A stretch of DNA of 64,000 nucleotides from Methanothermobacter sp. K4 (GTDB taxonomy: Archaea; Methanobacteriota; Methanobacteria; Methanobacteriales; Methanothermobacteraceae). The notes under the pieces are model-generated. The model saw only the letters and a program-made list of their open reading frames with translations, ran no database searches and had not been told where the DNA came from. The stretch lies in assembly GCF_022014235.1 (NCBI RefSeq), contig NZ_JAKLTD010000003.1:20685-84684 (forward strand). The letters are read 5' to 3'. The position numbers and the translations under genes were made by a program. Shown in pieces: positions 38,915-47,513 of the stretch. Every line of letters begins with the position of its first letter. Position 1 is the stretch's first letter.

Positions 38915-39261
38915 ATGGAAAAGGCAGTCAGGAAACTTGAGGCTGCCAGAACACTATGCGAACATGGATTCTATGGAGATGCAGTAAGCAGAGCATACTA
39001 CGCCATGTTCTTTGCAGCAAGAGCACTGCTATCACGGAGAAACATTTACCCGCAGACTCATAGGGATTGATTTCACAGTTTGGACTCGAATTCGTAAAGA
39101 ACGGAGAATTCCAGAAGGAAATATTTGACATACTTCTAAGGGCATATGAAGATAGGGAAGAGGCGGATTATGGTATCCTTTCAGAAATAGATCAGAAAGA
39201 AGCAATTATTATAATCAAAGGAGCATTGAAGTTCGTGGAGGAATGTAAAACCTTCAGATAA
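38915..39261 (+). pseudogene. HEPN-domain toxin, frameshifted
   Basis: The frame from ATG 38915 encodes a HEPN helix bundle (KLEAARTLCEHGFYGDAVSRA, then AYYAMFFAARALLSRRN) and the RNIYPQTH part of the R-x(4-6)-H catalytic motif, then reaches a TGA at 39068-39070. The rest of the domain (LISQFGLEFVKNGEF... to KTFR) continues in another frame up to 39261. One missing base, probably a G in the AGGG run at 39061-39064, restores the reading frame. The toxin is likely inactive unless this is a sequencing error or a programmed shift. Confidence 0.75.
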
Positions 39262-39313
39262 ATATCTGAGACCTTATTGTTGATGGCATTCAGCCCCATT
39301 AACAGGGATTGCA

Positions 39314-39325
39314 ACTTTTTATACA
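39314..39325 (+). promoter_or_regulatory. TATA box for dapL
   Basis: ACTTTTTATACA lies about 95 nt upstream of the dapL start, giving a leader of about 70 nt that contains a T-rich stretch but no obvious fold. Confidence 0.4.
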
Positions 39326-39414
39326 GCAATTTTTATTAACTCCTGTGGACTACATGATAATATCATTCTTCTTCAGGGAACCTACCTGAAAATTAGTTTC
39401 TGAGAGGTTAAATC

Positions 39415-40647
39415 ATGGTGACAGTAAACGAAAACTACCTGCTACTTAAAAGCAGTTACATATTCTCTGAGATAAACAGGAGAGTGGAGGACTTCCAGAG
39501 GAAAAACCCTGATGCCGATGTGATAAGGATGGGTATAGGGGATGTTACAAGGCCCCTCCCCTCCGTGGTGGTGGAGGCCTTCCACAGGGCCGTCGATGAG
39601 ATGGCTCACGAGGAAACCTTCATGGGATATGGACCTGAACAGGGTTACCCATTCCTCAGGGAGGCCATAGCAGAAAACGATTACGCCTCAAGGGGTGTTG
39701 AGGTTTCACCCGAGGAGATATTCATAAGTGACGGTGCAAAGTGTGACACAGGAAACATCCAGGAGATCTTTGGACAGGACAATGTGGTCGCGGTGACAGA
39801 CCCTGTCTATCCAGTGTACGTGGAGAGCAACGTTATGGCGGGAAGGGCCGGTCCCGCAGATGAGACTGGAAGGTACAGTGGTCTGGTGTACATTCCGTGC
39901 ACAGAGGAGAACGGATTCATACCAGCACTTCCTGAGGAGAAGGTTGACCTCATATACCTCTGCTACCCCAACAACCCCACAGGAACAGCGCTCACAGAGA
40001 AGCAACTCGCAGAGTGGGTTGACTATGCAAGGGACAGTGGCAGCATAATACTATTCGATGCAGCGTACGAGGCCTACATACAGGAGGATGGAATACCCCA
40101 CAGCATCTATGAGGTGGAGGGTGCAAGGGAGGTTGCAGTTGAGTTCAGGAGCTTCTCAAAGAACGCCGGTTTCACAGGTACAAGGTGCGCCTTCACTGTG
40201 GTGCCAGAGGAACTGGAGGTCCCCGACAGTCAGGGGAGGATGCACTCCCTTAAGGAGCTCTGGAACAGGCGCCAGACAACAAAGTTCAATGGGGTTTCCT
40301 ACCCTGTGCAGAGGGCCGCGGAGGCGGTCTACACACCTGAGGGCCAGAGGGAGATAAGGGAGTCAATAGACTACTACATGGAGAATGCACGGATAATAAG
40401 GGAGAGCCTTGAAAGTGCAGGTCTGAGGTACTATGGTGGTGTTAACGCACCATACATCTGGATAAAGACACCTGAGGGCATGGATTCGTGGCAGTTCTTT
40501 GACATGCTACTCAATGAGGCGGAGGTTGTTGGAACACCAGGGTCTGGCTTTGGACCGAGCGGTGAGGGATACTTCAGGCTAACAGCATTCAACTCCCTTA
40601 AAAATACTGTGAGGGCAATGGAAAGGATATCTGAACTCAGCTTCTAG
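39415..40647 (+). CDS. dapL: LL-diaminopimelate aminotransferase
   Basis: Converts tetrahydrodipicolinate to LL-diaminopimelate in one step for lysine synthesis; this enzyme was characterised in M. thermautotrophicus. At 410 aa it is a fold type I aminotransferase with [40 protein letters not shown], and [15 protein letters not shown] carrying the PLP Lys. The sequence around [14 protein letters not shown] matches the DapL group. ATG 39415 follows GAGAGGTTAAATC. Confidence 0.94.
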   Translation: MVTVNENYLLLKSSYIFSEINRRVEDFQRKNPDADVIRMGIGDVTRPLPSVVVEAFHRAVDEMAHEETFMGYGPEQGYPFLREAIAENDYASRGVEVSPEEIFISDGAKCDTGNIQEIFGQDNVVAVTDPVYPVYVESNVMAGRAGPADETGRYSGLVYIPCTEENGFIPALPEEKVDLIYLCYPNNPTGTALTEKQLAEWVDYARDSGSIILFDAAYEAYIQEDGIPHSIYEVEGAREVAVEFRSFSKNAGFTGTRCAFTVVPEELEVPDSQGRMHSLKELWNRRQTTKFNGVSYPVQRAAEAVYTPEGQREIRESIDYYMENARIIRESLESAGLRYYGGVNAPYIWIKTPEGMDSWQFFDMLLNEAEVVGTPGSGFGPSGEGYFRLTAFNSLKNTVRAMERISELSF

Positions 40648-40650
40648 GTG

Positions 40651-40739
40651 AGTTCTGAAAATAAATTATTTTTTGATTATTTATTCTTCAGTGGCTGGTT
40701 CAGGTCTCAAAGTTCTGAAAATATAAATTATTTTTTTGA
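40651..40739 (+). repeat. Direct repeat pair after dapL, period 60 bp
   Basis: AGTTCTGAAAATAAATTATT at 40651 and AGTTCTGAAAATATAAATTA at 40711, each followed by a T-run and GAT. The first begins 3 nt after the dapL stop. Each copy has a T-rich end, so both could terminate transcription. Confidence 0.8.
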
Positions 40740-40784
40740 TGGATGATGTATGGGTTCATCTTCCAAAAAAATAAAATTGGGGTT

Positions 40785-41366
40785 TTAATTCATGGCAAGG
40801 TTTATTGCCCTGTAGGCTACGCTGGTCCCCATATTGAGGTCCCTCTGGACTATCGAGCTGCTTTTGGTTTTTGTCCACCTTGACCAGTCGCTCCTTCCAT
40901 TGAGGTAGCCCCGCTGCATGAGGCTGTAGATGTCCCCTGAAACGTAGCTTATGCTGGGTGCAAGGTACGTGGCCTGTTTTTCGTAGCTGTTGTGGAGTGT
41001 GGATGACTCTCCACTTACACAGTGAGGTGCTGAGAAAGTGTCTGTGATGTAGTGGCTTGCAACACCAAAGCAGTAACTGGCATACCTGTAATTCTTGCTT
41101 CTGTAGGCACTCCTACCCCTGTCAAGCCACTTTTTAGCCTCTGTAAAGCTTCTGGGAAAGCTGTGCCTAACAGTATCATGAAACTTTTCGTCAGGGTCGT
41201 TGGATCCGTCGATCATGGCGTTAATGTTGATCTTTGATCTCTTGGAGGATGGAAGCTTCTCATAGATGGCCTCAGCGGCGTCATAGTGGGTGACGGTCTT
41301 CCATGCATAGGAGCATGGCATCAGCATGAGGACGAGAACGAGAATTAATGACACACCCCTCTTCAT
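40785..41366 (-). CDS. Secreted zinc-dependent phospholipase C/P1 nuclease-like protein
   Basis: A 193-aa protein starting at ATG 41366 after GGAGGTTTTAAA. A signal peptide (VSLILVLVLMLMPCSYA) ends exactly before WKTVTHYDAA, so the mature protein would begin with Trp, the N-terminal zinc ligand of the phospholipase C and S1/P1 family. HYITDTFSAPHC gives the HxxxD-like zinc site, and HDTVRHSFP adds His ligands. A paralogue lies at 58545. Substrate (phospholipid or other) is not determined; the location at the cell surface is inferred. Confidence 0.75.
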   Translation of the reverse strand: MKRGVSLILVLVLMLMPCSYAWKTVTHYDAAEAIYEKLPSSKRSKININAMIDGSNDPDEKFHDTVRHSFPRSFTEAKKWLDRGRSAYRSKNYRYASYCFGVASHYITDTFSAPHCVSGESSTLHNSYEKQATYLAPSISYVSGDIYSLMQRGYLNGRSDWSRWTKTKSSSIVQRDLNMGTSVAYRAINLAMN

Positions 41367-41399
41367 TTTAAAACCTCCATGATAATATGAGGGATGCAC

Positions 41400-41412
41400 A
41401 TGTATAAATTTT
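41400..41412 (-). promoter_or_regulatory. TATA box for the phospholipase C-like gene
   Basis: On the minus strand AAAATTTATACATG lies about 35 nt upstream of the start at 41366. The T-rich stretch between it and the stop at 41459 probably ends the preceding transcript. Confidence 0.45.
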
Positions 41413-41458
41413 TCCTTAACAGGGAGTGATGATATAAAAAATAGAAAAAAGAGGAGGT

Positions 41459-44143
41459 TCACTTTCCAGCTCCACCCCTCACGAAACCGAAGGCCACGAG
41501 GCCAGCGGCCACGAGGACACCCACGATACCATAAACGTACCATGAGGAGTCAGCGCCGCCAGAAGTGGAGGTTGCGTTTGTAACCTCATAGGCCCTCTTA
41601 GCCTCCATGGGAGAATCCTCTGAAACCTCAGATGCCGCATTCACATCAGCCGGCGAAGCAGTATGCTCAGCACCCGGCGTGTAATCTGCATGGCCTGCGG
41701 TACCATGGGAACCTGAGGGTAAACCCCCGGTTGAACCACCTGTGGAGCCGCCGGGAATGCCGGGTACTCCGCCCTGGTTTCCGTTCTGGCTTCCGCCATT
41801 GTTCACCGGGATGAGGTCTTCAAGTGTCCTGTTTGCAGGGATGCTGAATATGTACTGGAGCGCATTCATGGATCCTGTGCCCCCTGAGAGGAGTATGTTG
41901 AGTTCATCCCTGTTTATGAGGCGCTCAGCCGCTTTACTGACTGTAGGCGGGGATATCAGGTTTGGTGATGAGTAGTCGTGCTTGTAGAGTCTGATGTACT
42001 CCTCATACATGTTGGATCCGGCTGCGAAGCGTGGACCCTGCCAGGTGATGATTGCAACCTTCCCTGTGTTGGTCTTCTCATCCCATACCACTATGTAGCC
42101 CACCATTCCATTCATACCGCCCTCTGTCTCGAGCCTTGTCTCCTCAGTTGTCAGCCTCTGGTTGGAGTAGGTTCCCTGGCCAGCTGAAACCCCCAGGAGC
42201 ATGAATAGGATGTCATCCTTACAGTTGTCCAGTGTTGTTACGTAGATGTACTTCTCGTTCTCACCCTTGGGGTAATTCTGGAATATGTAGTCTGCTATGA
42301 GGTAACCGGGTGAGCTTCCACCACAGACATGGTTGTGGAAGAGCCAGCCCATTAGCACGTCGAATGGCGGATCATAGGGGAGTACCTCCTGGATTATGTA
42401 ATTCGCTGAACTCTGAACAGTGAATGTTCCCGCTGTGAGGTTGTAGTACATTGACCTGATTATCCTCTGGGACCCGTTGATGAGGAAGAAGTCGAACTTC
42501 AGCTGACCCCAGAGCGGTGCATGGACAGGCAGGAGTGTCTTTCTGCTTAACCTTGATCCCAGCACATCGAATATTCCATCCCAGACAGCGCCTGTGTCCT
42601 GGCCGTTGATCCTCACATAACCTGCGGATGTCAGCACGAAAAGGTGATAGTCATCCTTCTCAAGGTTTATACCCATTGCCCTGAAGAGCTCCACGGCCTT
42701 CTCGGCTGCAAGGCGCCCGATGTTTTTGAGGTCACCGTAGGTGAGGTTTCCTGTAATGTATGTCCTGTTTGCCGGTGTTGCATTCACAAGGTTTGTCTGG
42801 TTCAGTATGTAGTTGAGGTCGAGTCCGGCTGCACTGATGGTTGTGTTACCCTTGGTGGGTTCATATCCCATGATATAGTTGACCTGGTCCTGTGTGAGGT
42901 TGTCGAATGCGTAGAGGATCTTCACAAGTGATTCGGGACTTGTTGTGAGTTTTTTAACTGCCCATGCATTGAACTTGAGTTCAGAGACCGCCGTGGCTTT
43001 TGTTTCCTGTTTGTACTTGTTTATCAGTTCCTGCTGACTGTAGGCCATTATTATGAGGGTTCCTGTCTTTGTCTTTGAGTTCCACCGGATGAATCCGGCG
43101 ATGTTGGTGTCCGCTGTTGTGTTGAAACCAACGTAGGCCCTCTTACCGGGTGTTGCGTCCATGGCGTATATGAAGACGTCATCGTCTGATCCACCAGGCA
43201 CACCAACAACCTGGTAACTGACACCCTCCAGTGGAAGCCCGAATTCATTGGTTGCAGGATAGTATTTTAGGAGTGTCTCTATCATTGCATATCCGCTGAT
43301 GGTACCGAGGCAGACGTGTCCATGGAATGCTGCCTCCCTGAGTATGTCAGGTGATAGTCCGATTGCCCATGCGTTGGCAAGGCTTGCTATGGGGAATGTG
43401 TCGCTTCCAAGTTTTTTCTGGAGTGCCTGGTACTGTGTAAGTGTCATGTTCTGTGACACGGTTCCAACGTAGATCGGTGTCATGCTGGCGTTTTTGAAGT
43501 ATGCGAGTATGAGGTCGTTTCCCTTCTTTATGATGAAAGCGAAGTCCAGGGGGTCGAGGCGTGTTTTTCTGAGCATCAGAAGGTTACCCTTCCCGTAGCT
43601 CACTCTACCGCGGGCCTGGTTGAGTATGCCCTCAAGGACATCCTCTGATGTCTGGTTCCTGTAGTATGCTGTTCCGGCTGTTGTTATAACCAGGACATCA
43701 CCTGTTTTTGTTAAGTTCAGTATCTTGTCAGCCTTCCTGGTGATCTCCCTTCCCAGTCTGTAGGCGTCTGTGGCGTTCATCCTGAGGGAGAGGTAAGCAG
43801 CGTATTTTGTCCCGTAGTCTGTGAGCTGGAATGTGTGTGAGAGTTCCCTGTAACCGGGGGCCCTGACCTTTATGGTGAACCGTGTGGTGTTTGTGATGTT
43901 CCCGTAGGTGAAGAGGATCTTTGTTATGTTGGCTGCCGGGTCAAAGATCCTTGTGAAGTTGATCCTTGTTCCGTTTTCGTCTGTGACTTCCTGTATGTCA
44001 GGGTTTATCTGGCTGTTGTCGTCGGCATACTCGTACTTTACATCAACCCCTACCTCACATGAGGTGTCCGCCGCGCTCACTGAACCTGTCAGTGTTACAG
44101 CAAAGAGAAGAACAATGAAAGCGATGAAATACTGTCTTCTCAT
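41459..44143 (-). CDS. Large secreted, membrane-anchored protein with two FmdE-like domains
   Basis: An 894-aa protein from ATG 44143, after AAGGAGGTGAAAATTTTG. It has an N-terminal signal peptide (MRRQYFIAFIVLLFAVTLTG), a beta-rich N-terminal domain with NxT sequons, and two FmdE-like domains opening FHGHVCLGTISGY (near residue 275) and FHNHVCGGSSPGY (near 600). A glycine- and serine-rich linker (GGVPGIPGGSTGGSTGG) and a C-terminal membrane helix (YGIVGVLVAAGLVAFGFV) with basic end follow. FmdE relates to formylmethanofuran dehydrogenase, but here the domain is extracellular, so metabolic function is doubtful. A metal- or cofactor-binding surface role is inference. Confidence 0.75.
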   Translation of the reverse strand: MRRQYFIAFIVLLFAVTLTGSVSAADTSCEVGVDVKYEYADDNSQINPDIQEVTDENGTRINFTRIFDPAANITKILFTYGNITNTTRFTIKVRAPGYRELSHTFQLTDYGTKYAAYLSLRMNATDAYRLGREITRKADKILNLTKTGDVLVITTAGTAYYRNQTSEDVLEGILNQARGRVSYGKGNLLMLRKTRLDPLDFAFIIKKGNDLILAYFKNASMTPIYVGTVSQNMTLTQYQALQKKLGSDTFPIASLANAWAIGLSPDILREAAFHGHVCLGTISGYAMIETLLKYYPATNEFGLPLEGVSYQVVGVPGGSDDDVFIYAMDATPGKRAYVGFNTTADTNIAGFIRWNSKTKTGTLIIMAYSQQELINKYKQETKATAVSELKFNAWAVKKLTTSPESLVKILYAFDNLTQDQVNYIMGYEPTKGNTTISAAGLDLNYILNQTNLVNATPANRTYITGNLTYGDLKNIGRLAAEKAVELFRAMGINLEKDDYHLFVLTSAGYVRINGQDTGAVWDGIFDVLGSRLSRKTLLPVHAPLWGQLKFDFFLINGSQRIIRSMYYNLTAGTFTVQSSANYIIQEVLPYDPPFDVLMGWLFHNHVCGGSSPGYLIADYIFQNYPKGENEKYIYVTTLDNCKDDILFMLLGVSAGQGTYSNQRLTTEETRLETEGGMNGMVGYIVVWDEKTNTGKVAIITWQGPRFAAGSNMYEEYIRLYKHDYSSPNLISPPTVSKAAERLINRDELNILLSGGTGSMNALQYIFSIPANRTLEDLIPVNNGGSQNGNQGGVPGIPGGSTGGSTGGLPSGSHGTAGHADYTPGAEHTASPADVNAASEVSEDSPMEAKRAYEVTNATSTSGGADSSWYVYGIVGVLVAAGLVAFGFVRGGAGK

Positions 44144-44191
44144 CAAAATTTTCACCTCCTTAAATTCTTTCATAAAAAATAATGATATTCT

Positions 44192-44206
44192 TAATATATA
44201 AAGATT
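44192..44206 (-). promoter_or_regulatory. TATA box for the FmdE-domain surface gene
   Basis: On the minus strand TCTTTATATATTAAG lies about 50 nt upstream of ATG 44143. The gap 44207-44339 contains T-rich sequence from the end of the previous gene and nothing else recognisable. Confidence 0.5.
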
Positions 44207-44339
44207 AGTTATTACTAAATTTGGGTAATGGCGAGTAGAAATAATACTTAATTCTGTATGGTGATGGGGTATTGCGCACTTTCAGGTGTGAGAAGAAAAG
44301 GGCATTTTAATGGGTTTAAAAATAAAAAGGTATTTGGAG

Positions 44340-44356
44340 AAGGCGTTTAATGCCTT
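44340..44356 (-). terminator. Hairpin at the end of the DUF916-like gene
   Basis: AAGGC (44340-44344) and GCCTT (44352-44356) form a short stem overlapping the stop codon; on the minus strand it is followed by CCTTTTTATTTTT. A good intrinsic-type terminator. Confidence 0.55.
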
Positions 44357-45249
44357 TATTTCTTCCTTTCTATCCTGATTGAGATTGGGGGTTCAATTTC
44401 CTTCTTGCGGATCACCCAGATCGCGGCTCCAAGCACAATGAGGATTATGAGCCATGCGGGTATCACGATGACGGTATCAGATGTCTCTATGGTCTTTGTC
44501 TGGTGGTAGCGACCATATTTTATCTCTGTCTTCGCGGTGTAGGGTCCGAATTCTATCCACCCTGGCTTCCAGGTCTCAACCAGTGTGTAGTTGTCTTCGG
44601 GGTAGACAACACCGTCGATGGGGACCCTCTGCGTCCCTGTTATCCCTGTGAGTTCAATGGCCCCTGTCATGTTTGCCTGGACGGTACCAGTATTTCTGAG
44701 TTTGTAGGTGAACTTACCTGGCATGAAACTCAGAAGAACACTTGGAGCTTTGTGGTCCTCCAGCTTCAGGGACTCCACTATCGGGCCGGGGAGACCCACA
44801 TATATGGGTACCACCAGTTCAACTCCCTGGACTATCTGTACTTGTCCCGCTGTCCTGTTCTGAACTGGTAACCCCCTTATAACTATGGCCCCTGCGGCGT
44901 CAAGGTAGTTTATCTTTCCTGGCGCATTCACTGTGAACCTGATCTTCCTTGACTCGCCAGGTTTCAGTTTGAATGATGTGTTGCCCTCTATGGTTATCCA
45001 CTGGGCTATCCCCCTGTCGGAGTATACCAGGTTAACGCTGTCCATGAGGAGCCTCTTCTTGGTTACGTTGACGTTCACCTCTTCCTTACCGATGTTGCGC
45101 ACTGTTACCTCACCACTCACTGACTGGCCAGGTTTCAGGTTGTACCTGAAGTCTGCTGGTGATGCCCAGAGACCGGTTGCCACTGCGGGTGCTATGTAGC
45201 CAAGAATGAATATGATCATTAAGAGGGCTGTTAAATATCTGGTTTTCAT
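44356..45249 (-). CDS. Anchored surface protein resembling DUF916/WxL-interacting proteins
   Basis: A 297-aa protein; ATG 45249 is favoured over 45255 because AGGTGG abuts the latter. It has a signal peptide (YLTALLMIIFILGYIAPAVA), an Ig-like domain with FRYNLKPGQSVSGEVTVRN and FKLKPGESRKIRFTVNAPG, then IVIRG, a second beta domain, and a C-terminal helix (VIPAWLIILIVLGAAIWVI) with a basic tail. That order (signal, two beta domains with KPGES-type motifs, membrane helix, positive tail) is that of bacterial DUF916/DUF3324 proteins, which bind WxL proteins and cell wall. Two candidate partners lie upstream. Family assignment is by pattern only. Confidence 0.6.
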   Translation of the reverse strand: MKTRYLTALLMIIFILGYIAPAVATGLWASPADFRYNLKPGQSVSGEVTVRNIGKEEVNVNVTKKRLLMDSVNLVYSDRGIAQWITIEGNTSFKLKPGESRKIRFTVNAPGKINYLDAAGAIVIRGLPVQNRTAGQVQIVQGVELVVPIYVGLPGPIVESLKLEDHKAPSVLLSFMPGKFTYKLRNTGTVQANMTGAIELTGITGTQRVPIDGVVYPEDNYTLVETWKPGWIEFGPYTAKTEIKYGRYHQTKTIETSDTVIVIPAWLIILIVLGAAIWVIRKKEIEPPISIRIERKK

Positions 45250-45284
45250 TGTCATCCACCTTTCCTATAAAAAAGAGTTTGGGA

Positions 45285-45303
45285 TCGGGACTATAAAAAA
45301 TTT
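45285..45303 (-). promoter_or_regulatory. TATA box for the DUF916-like gene
   Basis: On the minus strand AATAAATTTTTTATAGTCC lies about 40 nt before ATG 45249. Poly-T tracts upstream would end the preceding gene, so each of the three surface genes appears to have its own promoter. Confidence 0.45.
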
Positions 45304-45369
45304 ATTAAAAATTTTTAAAAGAAAGAGGTTGTTAAAAAAGGTATTTTCTTTTTTGTGTTGTTGTGCAGC

Positions 45370-45894
45370 TTATGGTGGTGCAGCTGTGTTGTGTTTAACT
45401 GCTGTGTAGGTGTTTGTGATTGTGTATACACCATCCTCTGTGAATGAAGGCACATTTAGCTGCATTCTTGTTGTCCACTGTGTTGGTGTTCCGGTCCCCT
45501 GCGCTGCCTTGTTCATGTTGTCATAGATTTTCTGTGATGACTGGGTGAATGTTAGGTATGAGCCTGTAACATTGCTGAATATTTTAAACCCTGTTATTGG
45601 TATTGTGTCTGTTGCTGTGAGGCTTGTGAATGCTGCAGCGTTTGCCTTGACGTAGAGGTCGATTTTAACGTTACCTGTGTTATTTATTGTGAAATCAGGA
45701 CTTGTACCTGTGTTCCCTGCGTTTATTGATCCAAAGTTAACGTCTGATACCTGTATTGCGATTGCCTCAGGCACAGTGACTGTCACTGTCTGTGTTGCTG
45801 TTGCCGCATATGATGGTGAACTGTATGCACCGAGTGCCACCACAAACATCAGGGCAACTATAAGTGGGATTACCCCCATTATTTTTTCCCTCAT
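45370..45894 (-). CDS. Small secreted beta-sandwich protein, WxL-like
   Basis: A 174-aa secreted protein from ATG 45894, after GGTGATATAT. Signal peptide GVIPLIVALMFVVALGAYSSPSYA, then a Thr/Val/Ser-rich domain with VTVTVPEAIAIQVSDVNFG near its start and LNVPSFTEDGVYTITNTYTA at the end. The closing VP-x-G-x-Y-T-x-x-x-x-YT resembles the last strands of WxL-type cell-surface domains, though the WxL tripeptide itself is absent. No anchor, so it is secreted or held by another protein; the DUF916-like neighbour is the obvious candidate. Confidence 0.65.
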   Translation of the reverse strand: MREKIMGVIPLIVALMFVVALGAYSSPSYAATATQTVTVTVPEAIAIQVSDVNFGSINAGNTGTSPDFTINNTGNVKIDLYVKANAAAFTSLTATDTIPITGFKIFSNVTGSYLTFTQSSQKIYDNMNKAAQGTGTPTQWTTRMQLNVPSFTEDGVYTITNTYTAVKHNTAAPP

Positions 45895-45940
45895 ATATAT
45901 CACCAGATTAATTTTTCAGATAAAATTAATTGTCACAGCC

Positions 45941-45954
45941 CACTATATAAATCT
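45941..45954 (-). promoter_or_regulatory. TATA box for the secreted protein at 45370
   Basis: On the minus strand AGATTTATATAGTG lies about 50 nt upstream of ATG 45894. Confidence 0.5.
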
Positions 45955-46014
45955 TTCGAGATTTCGTGACATTGGAAACATATAATAAATGAATTTGTGA
46001 TTATTGTCACAAAA

Positions 46015-46533
46015 TCAGGTTGATGTGTAGATGAGGGTTGTTGAGTATGTGCCTGGATCCGTGTATGTAGGCACAGTTATGTAAAGGCTGAGTGGAACAC
46101 TTGAGGATCCTATAAATCCAGAATATGTCATTATGACCTGGTTGGAGGTTGTAAATGGCCTCTTGCTTAGGCTTGGTGTGCTGAACTTAAAATTGGAGAG
46201 GGGTATCGTGAGTGAACTGTTGGCTGTATTTACAAGGTTGCCTGATGCCCTTACAGAGAGGGTATCACCACCGGCGATTATGTAGTTTACAGTTGCTGTT
46301 ACAGCGTCGGGGTAGCTCCTCTCAATCCCATCAGGGGGTACCGTTCCAAGGCTGATGGTGGATGGCTCAACGGTTACTGATGACCACAGTGAAAGTGGCT
46401 GCACCACACCCCCACGGGGAGTTGAAGTGTTATTCACTGATGAATTGTTTCCAGTCTCATTGACCGCAGCTGCAGTGAAGACACCCATAACCAGCAAGAA
46501 TAATACCATAACCGGAATCAGCGCTTTTCTCAT
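46015..46533 (-). CDS. Small secreted beta-sandwich protein, second WxL-like paralogue
   Basis: A 172-aa secreted protein starting at ATG 46533 after GGGGATCTT. The signal peptide ALIPVMVLFLLVMGVFTAAA is followed by a short NxS/T-rich linker (NETGNNSSVNNTS) and a beta-rich domain that ends LYITVPTYTDPGTYSTTLIY. This ending has the same VP-x-x-x-x-x-G-x-Y-S/T pattern as the neighbour at 45370, although the rest differs. It has its own TATA box (AATATATAAATGC, 46570-46582). Function unknown; probably a cell-surface component. Confidence 0.65.
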   Translation of the reverse strand: MRKALIPVMVLFLLVMGVFTAAAVNETGNNSSVNNTSTPRGGVVQPLSLWSSVTVEPSTISLGTVPPDGIERSYPDAVTATVNYIIAGGDTLSVRASGNLVNTANSSLTIPLSNFKFSTPSLSKRPFTTSNQVIMTYSGFIGSSSVPLSLYITVPTYTDPGTYSTTLIYTST

Positions 46534-46569
46534 AAGATCCCCAACCTACTGTCAATATAAAAGGCGCAG

Positions 46570-46585
46570 CATTTATATATTTTTT
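46570..46585 (-). promoter_or_regulatory. TATA box for the secreted protein at 46015
   Basis: On the minus strand AAAAAATATATAAATG lies about 40 nt upstream of the start. Confidence 0.5.
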
Positions 46586-46630
46586 GATTTTAATCTCAGA
46601 GGAGTACATCTGATGGAGCATCGCCTGTTC

Positions 46631-46686
46631 AGATGTTTTCCAGGATCATCGTTTTCCTTAGATGTGGTCCAGGACCATCCTTCTCC
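46631..46686. repeat. 29-bp imperfect tandem repeat at the 3' end of the radical SAM gene
   Basis: AGATGTTTTCCAGGATCATC at 46631 and AGATGTGGTCCAGGACCATC at 46660, each followed by CTTTTCC-like sequence. The second copy contains the last codons of the minus-strand radical SAM gene, whose stop is at 46658-46660. Confidence 0.65.
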
Positions 46687-47341
46687 TCTTATGCCTCCGG
46701 AAGTCCAGTGATGTTGAGACACTGCTGAGGTACTTCCTGCTTATCTCCGCAGCCCTCACTATTTCATCATCCCTGGGCCGCCGGGCACCCAGGCTGTTGT
46801 TGTAGCCAACATAACCGGTTATGCGGTAGGGAACGTCCCACTCTGAGAGGAACTCCGCGATTTTTTCAATCTCATCAACATCCACGATTCCAGGGATGAG
46901 GACAGTTGAGACCTCCAGTTTACCTGAACCTGTGAGTTCCTCTATACACTCAAGGACAGACCTGTTTGATCTTCCTGTGAGCTGCAGGTGTTTCTCATCA
47001 TCGAGTGCCTTGAGGTCAACGTGGACCTCGTGGAATGTACTCTTCCTCAGGATTTCCCACCGTGTGCCGTTGGTTGAGATGGTCACATGGAGGTCCCTGC
47101 TGAGGGCCTCTGTGAATTCAGGCAGGTCCCTCTGCAGTGTGGGCTCACCACCGGCTATGAGCACACTGTCTATACCCTCCTCTGAACTGATCCTCAGGAC
47201 CCGGTCTGCTATCCTCTCCGCATCATACTCCCTGCAGTTTCGTGGGGTGAAGAAGCAGTACCTGCACCTGAGGTTGCAGGTGGGTGTGAGCACGGTTATG
47301 ATGTCACTTACGGATATGTGTGATAGCTGGATATGTTTCAC
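46658..47341 (-). CDS. Radical SAM protein
   Basis: A 227-aa radical SAM enzyme with the [4Fe-4S] motif CNLRCRYCFF near residue 22, then SVLIAGGEPTLQ and VTISTNGTR, the usual SAM-binding motifs. There is no SPASM or second cluster domain. It resembles activating-type or QueE-like small radical SAM proteins, but the substrate is unknown. The start is uncertain: GTG 47341 is used, and a 58-bp duplication of the start region lies upstream. It neighbours DUF2769 and the surface genes but has its own promoter. Confidence 0.75.
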   Translation of the reverse strand: MKHIQLSHISVSDIITVLTPTCNLRCRYCFFTPRNCREYDAERIADRVLRISSEEGIDSVLIAGGEPTLQRDLPEFTEALSRDLHVTISTNGTRWEILRKSTFHEVHVDLKALDDEKHLQLTGRSNRSVLECIEELTGSGKLEVSTVLIPGIVDVDEIEKIAEFLSEWDVPYRITGYVGYNNSLGARRPRDDEIVRAAEISRKYLSSVSTSLDFRRHKRRRMVLDHI

Positions 47342-47382
47342 CTCGGAGGTATACTATGATGTCACTTACAGACATCTCTGAT
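47297..47382. repeat. 58-bp-period duplication of the radical SAM start region
   Basis: TATGATGTCACTTACGGATA at 47297 and TATGATGTCACTTACAGACA at 47355, each followed by T(G/C)T(G/C)TGAT. The first copy is within the coding sequence and the second is in the leader. On the minus strand the outer copy contains ATGTCTGTAAGTGAC, which would encode MSVSD, matching SVSD in the protein, but it runs out of frame. The gene start may have been moved by this event. Confidence 0.75.
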
Positions 47383-47513
47383 GTACAAATAAATTTCAAC
47401 TCAAATTCATGGTTTATTGCTGTTGTGGTATATATGTGGCGGTCCAGATCCTGCATTTCTGCTCATCTTTCCACACCAGGGAACCAACTTCATTATACAT
47501 TTATATTACGAAG

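Noticed and set aside
43908..44201. 97-aa plus-strand open frame at the start of the FmdE-domain surface gene
   Set aside because: Antisense to the signal peptide region; hydrophobic character is mirrored from the coding strand.
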